NCBI RefSeq assembly: GCF_009939225.1
Contig: NZ_JAACJR010000008.1
Coordinates: 1,350,945 to 1,414,944 of the forward strand
Reading direction: 5' to 3'
DNA length: 64,000 nucleotides
DNA from: Sediminibacterium soli
GTDB taxonomy: Bacteria; Bacteroidota; Bacteroidia; Chitinophagales; Chitinophagaceae
The notes beneath the pieces were generated by a model that saw only the letters and a program-made list of their open reading frames with translations, ran no database searches and was not told the origin of the DNA. Positions 1-9,078 of this stretch are shown here, in pieces (position 1 is the stretch's first letter; every line of letters begins with the position of its first letter). The translations under genes were made by a program, and so were the position numbers.

Positions 1-573
1 CAGGCAGATATACCGGCCGTGTAAGATCAGCCAGTGGTGGGCTTTATGGACCAGTTCCTTCGGGATATGTTTGATCAGTTCCTTCTCTACGGCAAGCGGC
101 GTGGTCAGTTGTTGGTCTACCAGTCCCAGCCGTTTGCTTACCCTGAACACATGCGTATCCACCGCCATATTCGGCTGTTCATCGACCACGCTGGTGATCA
201 CGTTCGCGGTTTTGCGGCCCACACCCGGAAGTTTGATCAGCTCCTGCACCGTCATCGGCACTTCACCCTGAAAATCGCTGATCAGCATATTGGCCATACC
301 GATCAGGTGTTTGGTTTTGTTATTGGGATAGGATATGCTTTTGATATAGGGGAACAGCTCCTCGAATGTTGCATCCGCCATTTTCTGCGGCGTTCCGAAT
401 CTGGAAAAAATTGCCGGGGTGGTCTGGTTAACCCTTTTGTCGGTGCATTGTGCAGACAGTATCACCGCCACCAGCAGCTGAAAAGGATTGTCGTAGATCA
501 GTTCCGTTTCCGCCTCGGGTATATGGGTCTGGAAAAAATCGAGTGCGTACCGGTATCGTTGCTTTCTGGTCAG
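1..573 (-). CDS. nth: Endonuclease III (DNA glycosylase/AP lyase), C-terminus cut by window edge
   Basis: Base-excision-repair enzyme that removes oxidised pyrimidines and nicks the abasic site. The visible 191 residues carry the helix-hairpin-helix LPGVGRKTANVI with the catalytic lysine, then VDTHVFRV with the catalytic aspartate, and end at HGRYICL, whose cysteine should be the first ligand of the C-terminal 4Fe-4S cluster. The remaining three cysteines lie outside the window. The frame is open upstream only to a TAA at 583-585. Between that stop and the conserved core (TRKQRYRYALDFF) there is no ATG, GTG or TTG, so the apparent start is CTG at 571-573. A sequencing indel or another unusual start is possible. 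It is the last visible gene of a minus-strand run with ftsB and eno. Identity is secure; the start is not. Confidence 0.9.
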   Translation of the reverse strand, partial: MTRKQRYRYALDFFQTHIPEAETELIYDNPFQLLVAVILSAQCTDKRVNQTTPAIFSRFGTPQKMADATFEELFPYIKSISYPNNKTKHLIGMANMLISDFQGEVPMTVQELIKLPGVGRKTANVITSVVDEQPNMAVDTHVFRVSKRLGLVDQQLTTPLAVEKELIKHIPKELVHKAHHWLILHGRYICL

Positions 574-696
574 AAGAAAAAATTAAAGATTTTCGAAACG
601 CTAAATTGAGGAAAATTGCCGAGGAACAGGAGGTTGGGATGGCATGCGTAATGGCTCTGCCGGCCGGCTCGCCCAAACGGTTTCAACCCTGTCTCT

Positions 697-930
697 TCAA
701 TGCTTCCTGCCCGGGTTGCCCTGGGCATGGCGCATAACGGCTTTCAGCGATTGTTTGGAAGGCGATAGCAGTTTGAGCTTGTCCAGCTGCCTGAGCGTAC
801 GGCGAAGGCGTTCTAAGTTATCCTGCAGGGTAATATCTTCTTCCAGGGCCTGCTCGATCCGGGCCTGCAGCGCCGGTGAACATTCCTGGTACAGGTATAG
901 GATAAGGTCCTCTTCTTTGATTTTTTTCAT
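697..930 (-). CDS. Small anti-sigma-like cytosolic protein (hypothetical, 77 aa)
   Basis: Starts at the ATG giving MKKIKEEDLILYLYQ; the frame is open further upstream, but that extension is not protein-like. The first 40 residues (EEDLILYLYQECSPALQARIEQALEED) look like the N-terminal helices of ECF anti-sigma factors, which usually read D-x-L-x-x-Y-x-x-x-E-L-x-x-x-x-A-x-x-I-E-x-H-L. The HxxxCxxC zinc site is absent: only one cysteine is seen. The rest is a charged helix rich in Arg, Leu and Lys. There is no signal peptide or membrane segment. It lies between ftsB and nth on the same strand with gaps of 112 and 123 bp, and no sigma factor gene is adjacent within the window. The anti-sigma idea is inference; the reading frame is likely real. 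Confidence 0.6.
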   Translation of the reverse strand: MKKIKEEDLILYLYQECSPALQARIEQALEEDITLQDNLERLRRTLRQLDKLKLLSPSKQSLKAVMRHAQGNPGRKH

Positions 931-1042
931 AACACAATCCCGCCCATCGTCAGAGGAATGAGGCGTTTTATTAAAACGGGCTTTGTGTCTGATTATTGTT
1001 GCCTGCCCCTGCCTGCCGGGGCCCAACGATTTTGCCTGTATT

Positions 1043-1345
1043 TTATTTTTTAACGGCCGAAGAATCTTCGATAAGGTAGATATCCTCCCCCTCTTTTTTC
1101 ATGAGGTAATGCTCCCGGGCAAATTTTTCCAGGGCGGCGGGATTGTTCTGCAGATCATCCAGCTCTTTACGGGCTTTTTCGATCTCCTGAACATAATACT
1201 GTTTCTTGGTTTCCAGCTTTTTCAGTTCCGCTGTGCGCTCCCGCTGCTGAAAAAAATCCCTTTTGTCAAAAAATAGCATCCACACAATAAAAAATGCCGA
1301 TACCAGCAGGTATTTATTGGTGAGGATGGACAGGATCTTTTTCAT
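1043..1345 (-). CDS. ftsB: FtsB/DivIC-type septum formation initiator
   Basis: Bitopic cell-division protein of the FtsB/DivIC family, expected to join the FtsQ/FtsL part of the divisome. The 100 residues show a short cytoplasmic N-terminus, one membrane helix (about residues 10-26, YLLVSAFFIVWMLFF), then a coiled coil rich in Glu, Lys and Leu (about 35-75), and a C-terminal segment with FAREHYLMKKEGEDIYLI, the family's typical end. It lies just downstream of enolase on the same strand, with a hairpin in the 133-bp gap. Linkage of eno with a DivIC-like gene is common in Bacteroidota (recalled, not checked). Sequence alone does not separate FtsB from DivIC naming. Confidence 0.88.
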   Translation of the reverse strand: MKKILSILTNKYLLVSAFFIVWMLFFDKRDFFQQRERTAELKKLETKKQYYVQEIEKARKELDDLQNNPAALEKFAREHYLMKKEGEDIYLIEDSSAVKK

Positions 1346-1428
1346 ACAGTAAAACTAATGCGTGTATGTTTTCCGCAAAAAGAAAAGTAATCAACAGCTG
1401 GGGAGAACCGCAGGCCTGAGACGCCAGG

Positions 1429-1475
1429 CGTCAAATCTGAGACGTGAGCTTTCGTCTCACGTCTCAGATTTGACG
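1429..1475. repeat. Perfect 20-bp inverted repeat downstream of eno
   Basis: CGTCAAATCTGAGACGTGAG at 1429-1448 is exactly reverse-complemented at 1456-1475, with a 7-nt loop. It starts 3 bp after the enolase stop and lies before ftsB. No T-run follows the stem on the minus strand, so it is not a classical intrinsic terminator. The word CTGAGACG occurs again just outside, at 1417-1424. It may attenuate, stabilise the eno 3' end, or be a copy of a dispersed element. Confidence 0.85.
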
Positions 1476-1478
1476 ATG

Positions 1479-2789
<1,311 letters not shown>

Positions 2790-2852
2790 TTAGGGTTTAT
2801 AGGAGCCGCAATTTACGGAATTGGATGGATGGGGAATGTGTTATTTTAACAT

Positions 2853-2910
2853 GATCCGGGGATTGGTGGACCTGCCTGCCGGCGGGCCGATTGTGTGGAT
2901 TGGCGGATTA
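2853..2910. repeat. Intergenic repeat words (GGATTGG/GCCTGCCGGC type) upstream of eno
   Basis: The 273-bp gap between gldA and eno holds GGGGATTGGTGGA, then the palindromic CCTGCCTGCCGGCGGG, then GGATTGGCGGATTA at 2897-2910. The last word shares 13 of 14 bases with 29101-29114, and CCGCCTGCCGGCG recurs near 6257, so these are dispersed spacer words. No convincing coding frame was seen in the gap. Confidence 0.6.
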
Positions 2911-3044
2911 TATGTTCGAAGTGCGCAATCCAATTGCATTGACCGCTTCAGTCCCATCCATCCTGGTATAGATAATATATTAATTTGGAACAGCGTCCGC
3001 GCCGTTGTTGGTCGCATGACAACTACTATTCTGACCAACAACAA

Positions 3045-3953
3045 CTATTTTTTTGTGAGTGACCGGAAAATATCCTCCAGATTATGCTTCTCCGAATGAA
3101 GCGAAACGATATTGAGGTTATGATCTATCGCCAGCTGCAGCAATTGTTTTCTTACGTTTTCCGGATCATTTGTTTGGAGTTTCCAGTTACCGGGGGCGGG
3201 CTGGTCGATATGTTCGATAGATGCGATGTTATTATGCAGCAGGCCGATATCGATCAGTTCATGGAACTGCACGGAAACGATATGGTGATCGCGTTTGCCT
3301 TTCTGGAGATTGGCAAGCGTATCGTCTGCCACTATATTTCCCCGGTCGATAATGATCACACGGTCGCAGATGGCTTCCACTTCCTGTAAAATATGAGAGG
3401 AGAAAAGAACGGTCTTGTCTTTTCCCTGCTGTCTGATCACATTTCTTATCTCTACGATCTGGTTGGGATCGAGACCGCTGGTGGGTTCATCCAGGATCAG
3501 CACTTCGGGGTCATGGATCAGCGCAGCGGCCAGTCCTACCCTTTGCTTATATCCTTTCGACAACTGTCCGATCTTCTTTTTTGATTCGATGGTGAGTCCG
3601 GTCAGTGAGATCAGTTTTTCAACAGCGGCTTTCTTATCGGCAATACCATGGATACCCGCAATAAACCCCAGGTATTCCCGCACATACATATCGGTGTACA
3701 ACGGGTTTGCTTCGGGCAGGTAGCCGATCTTCTTTTTAACGCTGATGGGATCCTGCTTCACATCAATGCCGCCAACAATAACCTGTCCCGCATCCGCCTG
3801 CAGGTAGCCGGTGATCATTTTCATCGTCGTGCTTTTTCCCGCACCGTTGGGTCCCAGAAAGCCTACGATCTCTCCCCGGTCTGCGGTAAAGGAAATTTGA
3901 TTGACAGCTTTCTGTTCGCCGTAATGTTTGGTGAGGTTGGAGATGGAGATCAT
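3045..3953 (-). CDS. gldA: Gliding-motility-type ABC transporter ATPase GldA
   Basis: ATP-binding subunit of an ABC transporter; in flavobacteria GldA works with the membrane proteins GldF and GldG and is linked to gliding. The 302 residues carry Walker A GPNGAGKST (about 34-42), the Q-loop region YLPEANPLYTDM, the signature LSKGYKQRVG (about 136), Walker B VLILDEPTSGLDP (about 155) and the H-loop LFSSHIL. A C-terminal 80-residue region after the nucleotide-binding domain is typical of the GldA/CcmA-like group. The start ISISNLTKHYGEQKAV is canonical. No gldF or gldG lies next to it in the window, so its partners must be encoded elsewhere or it serves another exporter. It sits downstream of the 81-residue membrane protein on the same strand. 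Confidence 0.85.
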   Translation of the reverse strand: MISISNLTKHYGEQKAVNQISFTADRGEIVGFLGPNGAGKSTTMKMITGYLQADAGQVIVGGIDVKQDPISVKKKIGYLPEANPLYTDMYVREYLGFIAGIHGIADKKAAVEKLISLTGLTIESKKKIGQLSKGYKQRVGLAAALIHDPEVLILDEPTSGLDPNQIVEIRNVIRQQGKDKTVLFSSHILQEVEAICDRVIIIDRGNIVADDTLANLQKGKRDHHIVSVQFHELIDIGLLHNNIASIEHIDQPAPGNWKLQTNDPENVRKQLLQLAIDHNLNIVSLHSEKHNLEDIFRSLTKK

Positions 3954-4021
3954 GGAAGTTGAAATTCAAAAGTCAAAATTCAAAATTCAAAAACGGTGCG
4001 GGCCGTTTTCAGTGGCGAACC

Positions 4022-4038
4022 TGCCTGGCTTCCAGGCA
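4022..4038. repeat. Short palindrome in the gldA upstream spacer
   Basis: TGCCTGG-CTT-CCAGGCA forms a 7-bp stem with a 3-nt loop. Just beside it (about 3961-3991) is a run of AAATTCAAAA-type words. A similar word, in the opposite orientation, lies at about 37229-37254 downstream of the M23 peptidase gene. Both are typical of repeat-bearing spacers in this window; no T-run follows the stem. Confidence 0.55.
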
Positions 4039-4102
4039 AACGGATTTGCGGGTCAAAAGTCTGTATTTAACCCATAGGTTTGCTGACAAGGCTGTTAAAA
4101 TT

Positions 4103-4348
4103 TCAGTGCAGCAGTTCTTCTGAATTTTCAGGAAGATGATCATACTCGCCTTTCAGCGCATACCAGCCAAAGATGGTGAACCCAATGGCAATCGGAATAA
4201 ATACCACCACGAATACGCCCCACTGGATTTTGGTATCGAGCACCGGTTTCTTTGCAATCTCGGAAGCCGCGGTCTGTATCAGGTAATAAACGGCCACCGG
4301 CCCGAGCAATACCCATAAGATGCCTGCAATACGTTTGATCTGGTTCAT
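4103..4348 (-). CDS. Small two-helix membrane protein downstream of an MFS transporter
   Basis: 81 residues with two predicted membrane helices: about 8-26 (IAGILWVLLGPVAVYYLI) and about 43-65 (WGVFVVVFIPIAIGFTIFGWY). The C-terminus is acidic (DHLPENSEELLH). The gene follows the MFS transporter on the same strand with a 61-bp gap, so the two are probably co-transcribed and the protein may be an accessory subunit of the transporter (inference). It resembles small Bacteroidota proteins filed, as far as I recall, under a DUF (possibly DUF6814). No function is known to me. Confidence 0.75.
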   Translation of the reverse strand: MNQIKRIAGILWVLLGPVAVYYLIQTAASEIAKKPVLDTKIQWGVFVVVFIPIAIGFTIFGWYALKGEYDHLPENSEELLH

Positions 4349-4409
4349 ACTGGTTGGGTCTGGATTTATTGGTTAACAGTTCGGGTTCTTTTTTTTGCGG
4401 TCCGATCAT

Positions 4410-5945
4410 TTAATCATCGATCCGGCTGTCGATGCGGTTATTAATGTACAGCACGCCTATCACAAGACATAATCCCCCCACAATGATCGGGTACATCAGG
4501 CCAACAAGCTTGTCAGCGGTATAAATGGTTGTCAGCAGCGTTGCGATAAACGGCGTTAAGCCTCCAAACACACCGTTGCCGATATGGTATGGCAGCGACA
4601 TCGAGGTATACCGGATCTTCGTCGGGAACAGCTCCACCAGGAACGCCGCTATCGGGCCGTATACCATGGTCACATACAGTATCAGCACAAAAACAATACC
4701 CACAAACAACCAGTAATCCTGCCCGCCGAGTGTGCGCATGGTTGCTGTAACAGGAGGCAGATCGGGTTTTTCGCCATACAGCGCCTTATCGAATGCATAG
4801 TGCCTGGTGACCAGCAATGAGCCATCGGCATAATATTTTTTTTCTGTTACGGTATGAATGGCATCGGCCGGGTATTTTGTGGTTGCCAGGCTGCTGCTGT
4901 CCACCGATCTTTTCTCCACCAGTTCCAACTTACCGGATTCATCAACTGCAGTAAGCATTTTGTGGAACAGCGGTTTGTAGGTAACGATCGCCAGCAACAT
5001 ACCACCCAGCATGATCCATTTACGGCCGATCTTGTCGCTCCAGCTTCCGAATACAACAAAAAAAGGTGTGGCGAATAAAATCGCCCAGATCAGTATGGTG
5101 CGCGACTGGTCGAAATCCACCTTACATACGTTCTCGATAAAGGACTGTGCATAGAACTGACCGGTATACCACACCACCCCCTGGCCCATGGTTGCACCAA
5201 ACAGCGCCAGTAATACCATTTTGAGGTTGGCCTTATGCCCAAAACTTTCTTTCAAAGGATTAACGGAGCGCGTGCCGCTTGTTTTGAGTTTCTCAAACAG
5301 CGGCGACTCTTTCATCTTCAGCCGGATATAGATCGATACCACCACCAGCAATATCGAAACAAGGAAAGGAATACGCCATCCCCAGTCGTTGAATTTGGCG
5401 ATGGACTTCGCCTTGTCGGCATCGAGGCTATGTCTTGTCAGCAGGATCACCCCCAGCGATACAAACAAACCAAGCGTTGCCGTGGTCTGTATCCAGGAAG
5501 TGAAGAAACCGCGTCTGTGCGCGGGCGAATGTTCGGCTACATAAGTGGCCGCACCCCCGTATTCGCCGCCAAGCGCCAGGCCCTGTATCAGCCGCAGCAA
5601 CAATACCAGTACCGGCGCGGCAAAACCGATGGAATCGTATCCCGGTATCAACCCTATCGCAAAAGTGGAGCCGCCCATCAGCACAAGGGTCAGCAGAAAA
5701 GTATACTTACGCCCGATCATATCGCCCAGCCGGCCGAATACCAGGGCCCCGAAAGGACGCACGATAAACCCCGCCGCAAATGTGGCCAGCGTGGAAAGCA
5801 ATGCAGCGGTGGGATTTGTTTTAGGGAAGAACTGGCTGGCGAGTACCGTGGCAAGACTGCCGAAAATGTAAAAATCATACCATTCAATCAGTGTGCCCAG
5901 CGACGAAGCGCCGATCACTTTCCAGATACCCTTGGTTTCTTTCAT
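4410..5945 (-). CDS. MFS transporter, metabolite:H+ symporter (ProP/ShiA-like) type
   Basis: Inner-membrane secondary transporter of 511 residues. The start chosen is the ATG of MKETKGIWKVIGASSLG, because the open frame's 60-residue upstream extension is not transporter-like. MHS-family marks are SLGTLIEWYDFYIFG in helix 1, FGRLGDMIGRKYTFL in the helix 2-3 loop, LIQGLALGGEYGGAATY in helix 5 and the matching GSWSDKIGRKWIM loop in the second half. Unusual is a hydrophilic loop of about 70-90 residues (about 322-410) between two late helices, carrying KLELVEKRSVDSSSLA and a KYYADGSLLV stretch. The gene is divergent from acs, and a small membrane protein follows it. The substrate cannot be read from sequence; a carboxylate or zwitterion is plausible for this family, and the acs neighbour makes a short-chain acid worth testing. 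Confidence 0.88.
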   Translation of the reverse strand: MKETKGIWKVIGASSLGTLIEWYDFYIFGSLATVLASQFFPKTNPTAALLSTLATFAAGFIVRPFGALVFGRLGDMIGRKYTFLLTLVLMGGSTFAIGLIPGYDSIGFAAPVLVLLLRLIQGLALGGEYGGAATYVAEHSPAHRRGFFTSWIQTTATLGLFVSLGVILLTRHSLDADKAKSIAKFNDWGWRIPFLVSILLVVVSIYIRLKMKESPLFEKLKTSGTRSVNPLKESFGHKANLKMVLLALFGATMGQGVVWYTGQFYAQSFIENVCKVDFDQSRTILIWAILFATPFFVVFGSWSDKIGRKWIMLGGMLLAIVTYKPLFHKMLTAVDESGKLELVEKRSVDSSSLATTKYPADAIHTVTEKKYYADGSLLVTRHYAFDKALYGEKPDLPPVTATMRTLGGQDYWLFVGIVFVLILYVTMVYGPIAAFLVELFPTKIRYTSMSLPYHIGNGVFGGLTPFIATLLTTIYTADKLVGLMYPIIVGGLCLVIGVLYINNRIDSRIDD

Positions 5946-6287
5946 CTGTTGGTCTTTGTTGGTTTGTTTGCCGGAGGAGATGGCCCCGGTGAACTTTATC
6001 TCACCAAAATCAGCATCCCCCCGCTGTCGGCCTTCCCGGCTCATGGTACAACCTATGCAAACGGTTGTCAAACTACGTGAAACCGGGGGAATAAACAAGA
6101 GAGTATGGCTATATTTACCGCTCAAATTGATTCAGGGTTGAATCGGAACATGGTTGCATTGTTACATTTACCTGTTACCAACGCCCCCCTTCAGGCGCCA
6201 CCCAACAATGCAACCATATAACCATTCAATCCCGCTCATTTTCAAATTCTCAAACCCGCCTGCCGGCGAGGCAGGTTATCAAATTTC
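5946..6287. repeat. Divergent spacer with inverted repeat and dispersed words
   Basis: This 342-bp gap separates the divergent MFS and acs genes. It contains a perfect 14-bp inverted repeat, ATGGTTGCATTGTT at 6150-6163 against 6204-6217. Further on, ATTTTCAAATTCTCAAA at 6238-6254 is the exact reverse complement of 18870-18886, and CCGCCTGCCGGCG lies near 6257. No gene was seen. Promoters for both flanking genes must lie here, but no full TTTG/TAnnTTTG pair was found. Confidence 0.75.
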
Positions 6288-8213
6288 ATGTCCCACCCCT
6301 ACCAGATACAATCGTTCGACGAGTACAAAGAGAAATACAGGAAAAGCATCGAAGATCCCGCGGCGTTCTGGGCGGATATTGCACAGCATTTTCAGTGGCG
6401 GAAACGCTGGGACGCCGTACTGGAATGGAATTTCCGTGAGCCGAAAATCGAATGGTTCAAAGGAGGCAGACTGAATATTACGGAGAACTGTCTCGACAGG
6501 CATATCGCCGAAAAAGGCGACCAGCCCGCGCTTTTGTGGGAGCCCAATGCACCCGATGAACATTCCCGGACCCTCAGCTATAAAAAACTGCTGGAGAAAG
6601 TATGCCAGTTCGCGCATGTTTTAAAGAACAATGGCGTGAAAAAAGGCGACCGCGTTTGTATCTATATGGGTATGATACCCGAGCTGGCCATTGCCGTACT
6701 GGCCTGCGCAAGGATCGGGGCGGTGCACAGCGTGGTGTTTGGCGGTTTTTCGGCGCAGAGTATCGCAGACCGTCTGGCCGATGCCAAAGCCGAATTCATC
6801 GTTACCTGCGACGGCGCTTTCCGGGGTGCAAAAGACATCCCGCTGAAGAACGTGATCGACGATGCGCTGATCGGCAATACAACCGTAAAGCGTGTGATCG
6901 TATGCACACGAACCCGCACACCCGTTTCCATGATCAAGGGAAGGGATATATGGTGGGAAGAAGAGATGAAACGGGTGGAAGAGCAGGGCCTCAATTTTAT
7001 CGAAGCCGAAGAAATGGATGCGGAGGATTATTTATTCATCCTCTATACTTCGGGTTCAACCGGCAAACCCAAGGGTGTGGTGCATACCTGTGGCGGTTAT
7101 ATGGTATGGGCCAACTATACCTTTATCAATGTTTTTCAGTACCAGCCCGGGCAGATCCATTTCTGCACTGCCGATATCGGCTGGATCACGGGGCATACCT
7201 ATATCGTGTACGGTCCGCTCAGCGCAGGCGCCACTTCGCTGATGTTTGAAGGCGTGCCCACCTGGCCCGATGCCGGCAGGTTCTGGGATATCATTGAAAA
7301 ATACAGGGTCCATATTTTCTATACCGCACCCACGGCCATCCGCAGCCTGATGGGTTTTGGAACCGAGCCGTTGGCAGGAAAAGACCTTTCCTCCATAAAA
7401 GTGCTCGGCACCGTGGGCGAGCCCATTAACGAAGAGGCCTGGCACTGGTACGACGAGCAGGTGGGAAAAAAAACGTCTCCGATCGTGGATACCTGGTGGC
7501 AAACAGAAACCGGCGGTATACTGATCAGTAACCTGGCAGGCATTACACCCGCCGTGCCCAGCTGGGCCACGCTGCCTTTACCCGGTTTGCAGATGGTACT
7601 GGTTGACGAGAACGGCAAAGAGATCCTGGCAGAAGGCGAAGAAACCGTTTCGGGCAATCTCTGTATCAAAGCGCCCTGGCCCGGCATTCTGCGCACTACC
7701 TACGGCGATCACGAAAGATGCCGCACCAATTATTTCGCCACCTATGAAGATCTTTATTTTACAGGAGACGGCGCACTGCGCGATAAAAACGGATTTTACC
7801 GGATCACCGGACGCGTGGATGATGTACTCAATGTAAGCGGACACCGTATAGGCACCGCCGAAGTGGAGAACGCGATCAACATGCATGCAGGCGTGGTGGA
7901 AAGTGCGGTGGTGGGCTATCCGCATGATATCAAAGGACAGGGTATTTATGCCTACGTGATCTTTTCTGAAAGTGGGAAAAAAGAGGAGGAACTGACTAAG
8001 AAAGATATTCTCCAGACGGTAACCCGCATTATCGGCCCCATTGCCAAACCCGATAAGATTCAGTTCGTGAGCGGCCTGCCAAAAACAAGAAGCGGCAAAA
8101 TCATGCGGAGAATCTTACGCAAGATCGCCGAAGGTGAAGTAAGCAACCTCGGCGATACCTCCACCCTGCTCGATCCGGGCGTGGTTGAGGAAATAAAGAA
8201 CGGCAGGCTTTGA
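6288..8213 (+). CDS. acs: Acetyl-CoA synthetase (AMP-forming)
   Basis: Activates acetate to acetyl-CoA through an acetyl-AMP intermediate in the cytosol. At 641 residues it has the usual Acs length and order: N-terminal ACAS_N part (YQIQSFDEYKEKY...FWADIAQHFQW), the P-loop YTSGSTGKPKGVVHT near 251-265, the acetate-pocket and adenine motif DTWWQTETGG near 399-408, the hinge/ribose aspartate in YFTGDGALRDKNGFY, and PKTRSGKIMRR near 598-608 with the lysine that is acetylated to switch off the enzyme in other bacteria. It starts with MSHPYQIQSFDEYKEKY. It is divergent from an MHS transporter and convergent with the glycerol regulon, with a long hairpin between acs and glpF. Confidence 0.97.
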   Translation: MSHPYQIQSFDEYKEKYRKSIEDPAAFWADIAQHFQWRKRWDAVLEWNFREPKIEWFKGGRLNITENCLDRHIAEKGDQPALLWEPNAPDEHSRTLSYKKLLEKVCQFAHVLKNNGVKKGDRVCIYMGMIPELAIAVLACARIGAVHSVVFGGFSAQSIADRLADAKAEFIVTCDGAFRGAKDIPLKNVIDDALIGNTTVKRVIVCTRTRTPVSMIKGRDIWWEEEMKRVEEQGLNFIEAEEMDAEDYLFILYTSGSTGKPKGVVHTCGGYMVWANYTFINVFQYQPGQIHFCTADIGWITGHTYIVYGPLSAGATSLMFEGVPTWPDAGRFWDIIEKYRVHIFYTAPTAIRSLMGFGTEPLAGKDLSSIKVLGTVGEPINEEAWHWYDEQVGKKTSPIVDTWWQTETGGILISNLAGITPAVPSWATLPLPGLQMVLVDENGKEILAEGEETVSGNLCIKAPWPGILRTTYGDHERCRTNYFATYEDLYFTGDGALRDKNGFYRITGRVDDVLNVSGHRIGTAEVENAINMHAGVVESAVVGYPHDIKGQGIYAYVIFSESGKKEEELTKKDILQTVTRIIGPIAKPDKIQFVSGLPKTRSGKIMRRILRKIAEGEVSNLGDTSTLLDPGVVEEIKNGRL

Positions 8214-8237
8214 GAGAACGGGAACAATAGAACAGAT

Positions 8238-8312
8238 GAACAAGGAATATCGAATGTTGAAATAAGGAGGAATGAAAATCTCACTTACTTCGACATTCGA
8301 TATTCCTTGTTC
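8238..8312. terminator. Long inverted repeat between convergent acs and glpF
   Basis: GAACAAGGAATATCGAATGT at 8238-8257 is exactly reverse-complemented at 8293-8312. Pairing continues inward with mismatches (G-A-A against T-T-C, then T-A-A-G against C-T-T-A), giving about 28 bp of stem. acs ends at 8213 and glpF at 8326, so it could stop or buffer transcription from both sides. There is no clean T-run, so its role as terminator is inferred from position. Confidence 0.75.
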
Positions 8313-8325
8313 GATATTCGATATT

Positions 8326-9033
8326 CTATACAAGCGCCTGATACGTCAGTGCGGCCAGGATGCCGCCGATCACCGGGCCGAGTACGGGTATCCAGCTGTA
8401 GTTCCAGCCGGAGGGGCCTTTGGATTTGAGCGGAAGGATGGCGTGCATGATGCGCGGACCGAGGTCGCGGGCCGGGTTGATGGCATAGCCTGTGGGGCCG
8501 CCGAGAGAAAGACCGATACCAAGCACCAGCAGGGCAACGGGAAGGGCGTCGAGCGCACCCAGGCTGGCGGCGGGGCCGGTGATGAACAGCGCACCGAATA
8601 CAAGTACAAAAGTGCCAATGAGCTCGGTAACCAGGTTGGACATGTTTGAGCGGATGGCAGGCGATGTGCAAAATACAGCCTGGGTCAGGTCAGTGTCGGA
8701 GGTAGCATCGAAATGTTTTCGGTAACTGATCCAGACAAGCAAAGCGCCGGTCATGGCGCCCAGCATCTGGCCGCCGATATAAGCGGGCACCTGCGCCCAG
8801 CTGATTTTATTTATTGCGGCAAAAGCAATGGATATGGCAGGATTGAGATGCGCGCCGCTGGCTTTACTGGCAATATACACCGCCACAAAAACGGCGATAC
8901 CCCAGCCAAAGGCAATCACCAGCCAGCCGCTGCTGTTGCCCTTGGTTTTGTTAAGCACCACGTTGGCAACAACACCATTGCCCAGTAACACCAGCACGGC
9001 GGTTCCGATAAATTCGCTCATGAATACAGACAT
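8326..9033 (-). CDS. glpF: Glycerol facilitator (aquaglyceroporin, MIP family)
   Basis: Inner-membrane channel that lets glycerol diffuse in. The 235 residues show six hydrophobic helices and the two NPA half-helices: SGAHLNPAISIAFA (NPA at 64-66) and YAINPARDLGPRI (NPA at 186-188). The aspartate directly after the second NPAR is characteristic of glycerol facilitators rather than water-only channels, which supports the GlpF call. It is last in the minus-strand order glpD-glpK-glpF, 45 bp after glpK, so import and phosphorylation are probably co-expressed. The divergent DeoR-type gene at 12490 is the likely regulator. Confidence 0.93.
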   Translation of the reverse strand: MSVFMSEFIGTAVLVLLGNGVVANVVLNKTKGNSSGWLVIAFGWGIAVFVAVYIASKASGAHLNPAISIAFAAINKISWAQVPAYIGGQMLGAMTGALLVWISYRKHFDATSDTDLTQAVFCTSPAIRSNMSNLVTELIGTFVLVFGALFITGPAASLGALDALPVALLVLGIGLSLGGPTGYAINPARDLGPRIMHAILPLKSKGPSGWNYSWIPVLGPVIGGILAALTYQALV

Positions 9034-9078
9034 AGCAATAAATTTTGGTTTGGAATATACTTCGTTATTTCGATAATA

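Noticed and set aside
2841..3044. A short minus-strand frame in the gldA-eno gap
   Set aside because: Overlaps repeat words, has no domain and no codon pattern; treated as spacer.
4410..6125. Longer MFS transporter starting at 6125
   Set aside because: The 60 extra residues are hydrophilic and precede the conserved first helix; the ATG at 5945 is preferred.
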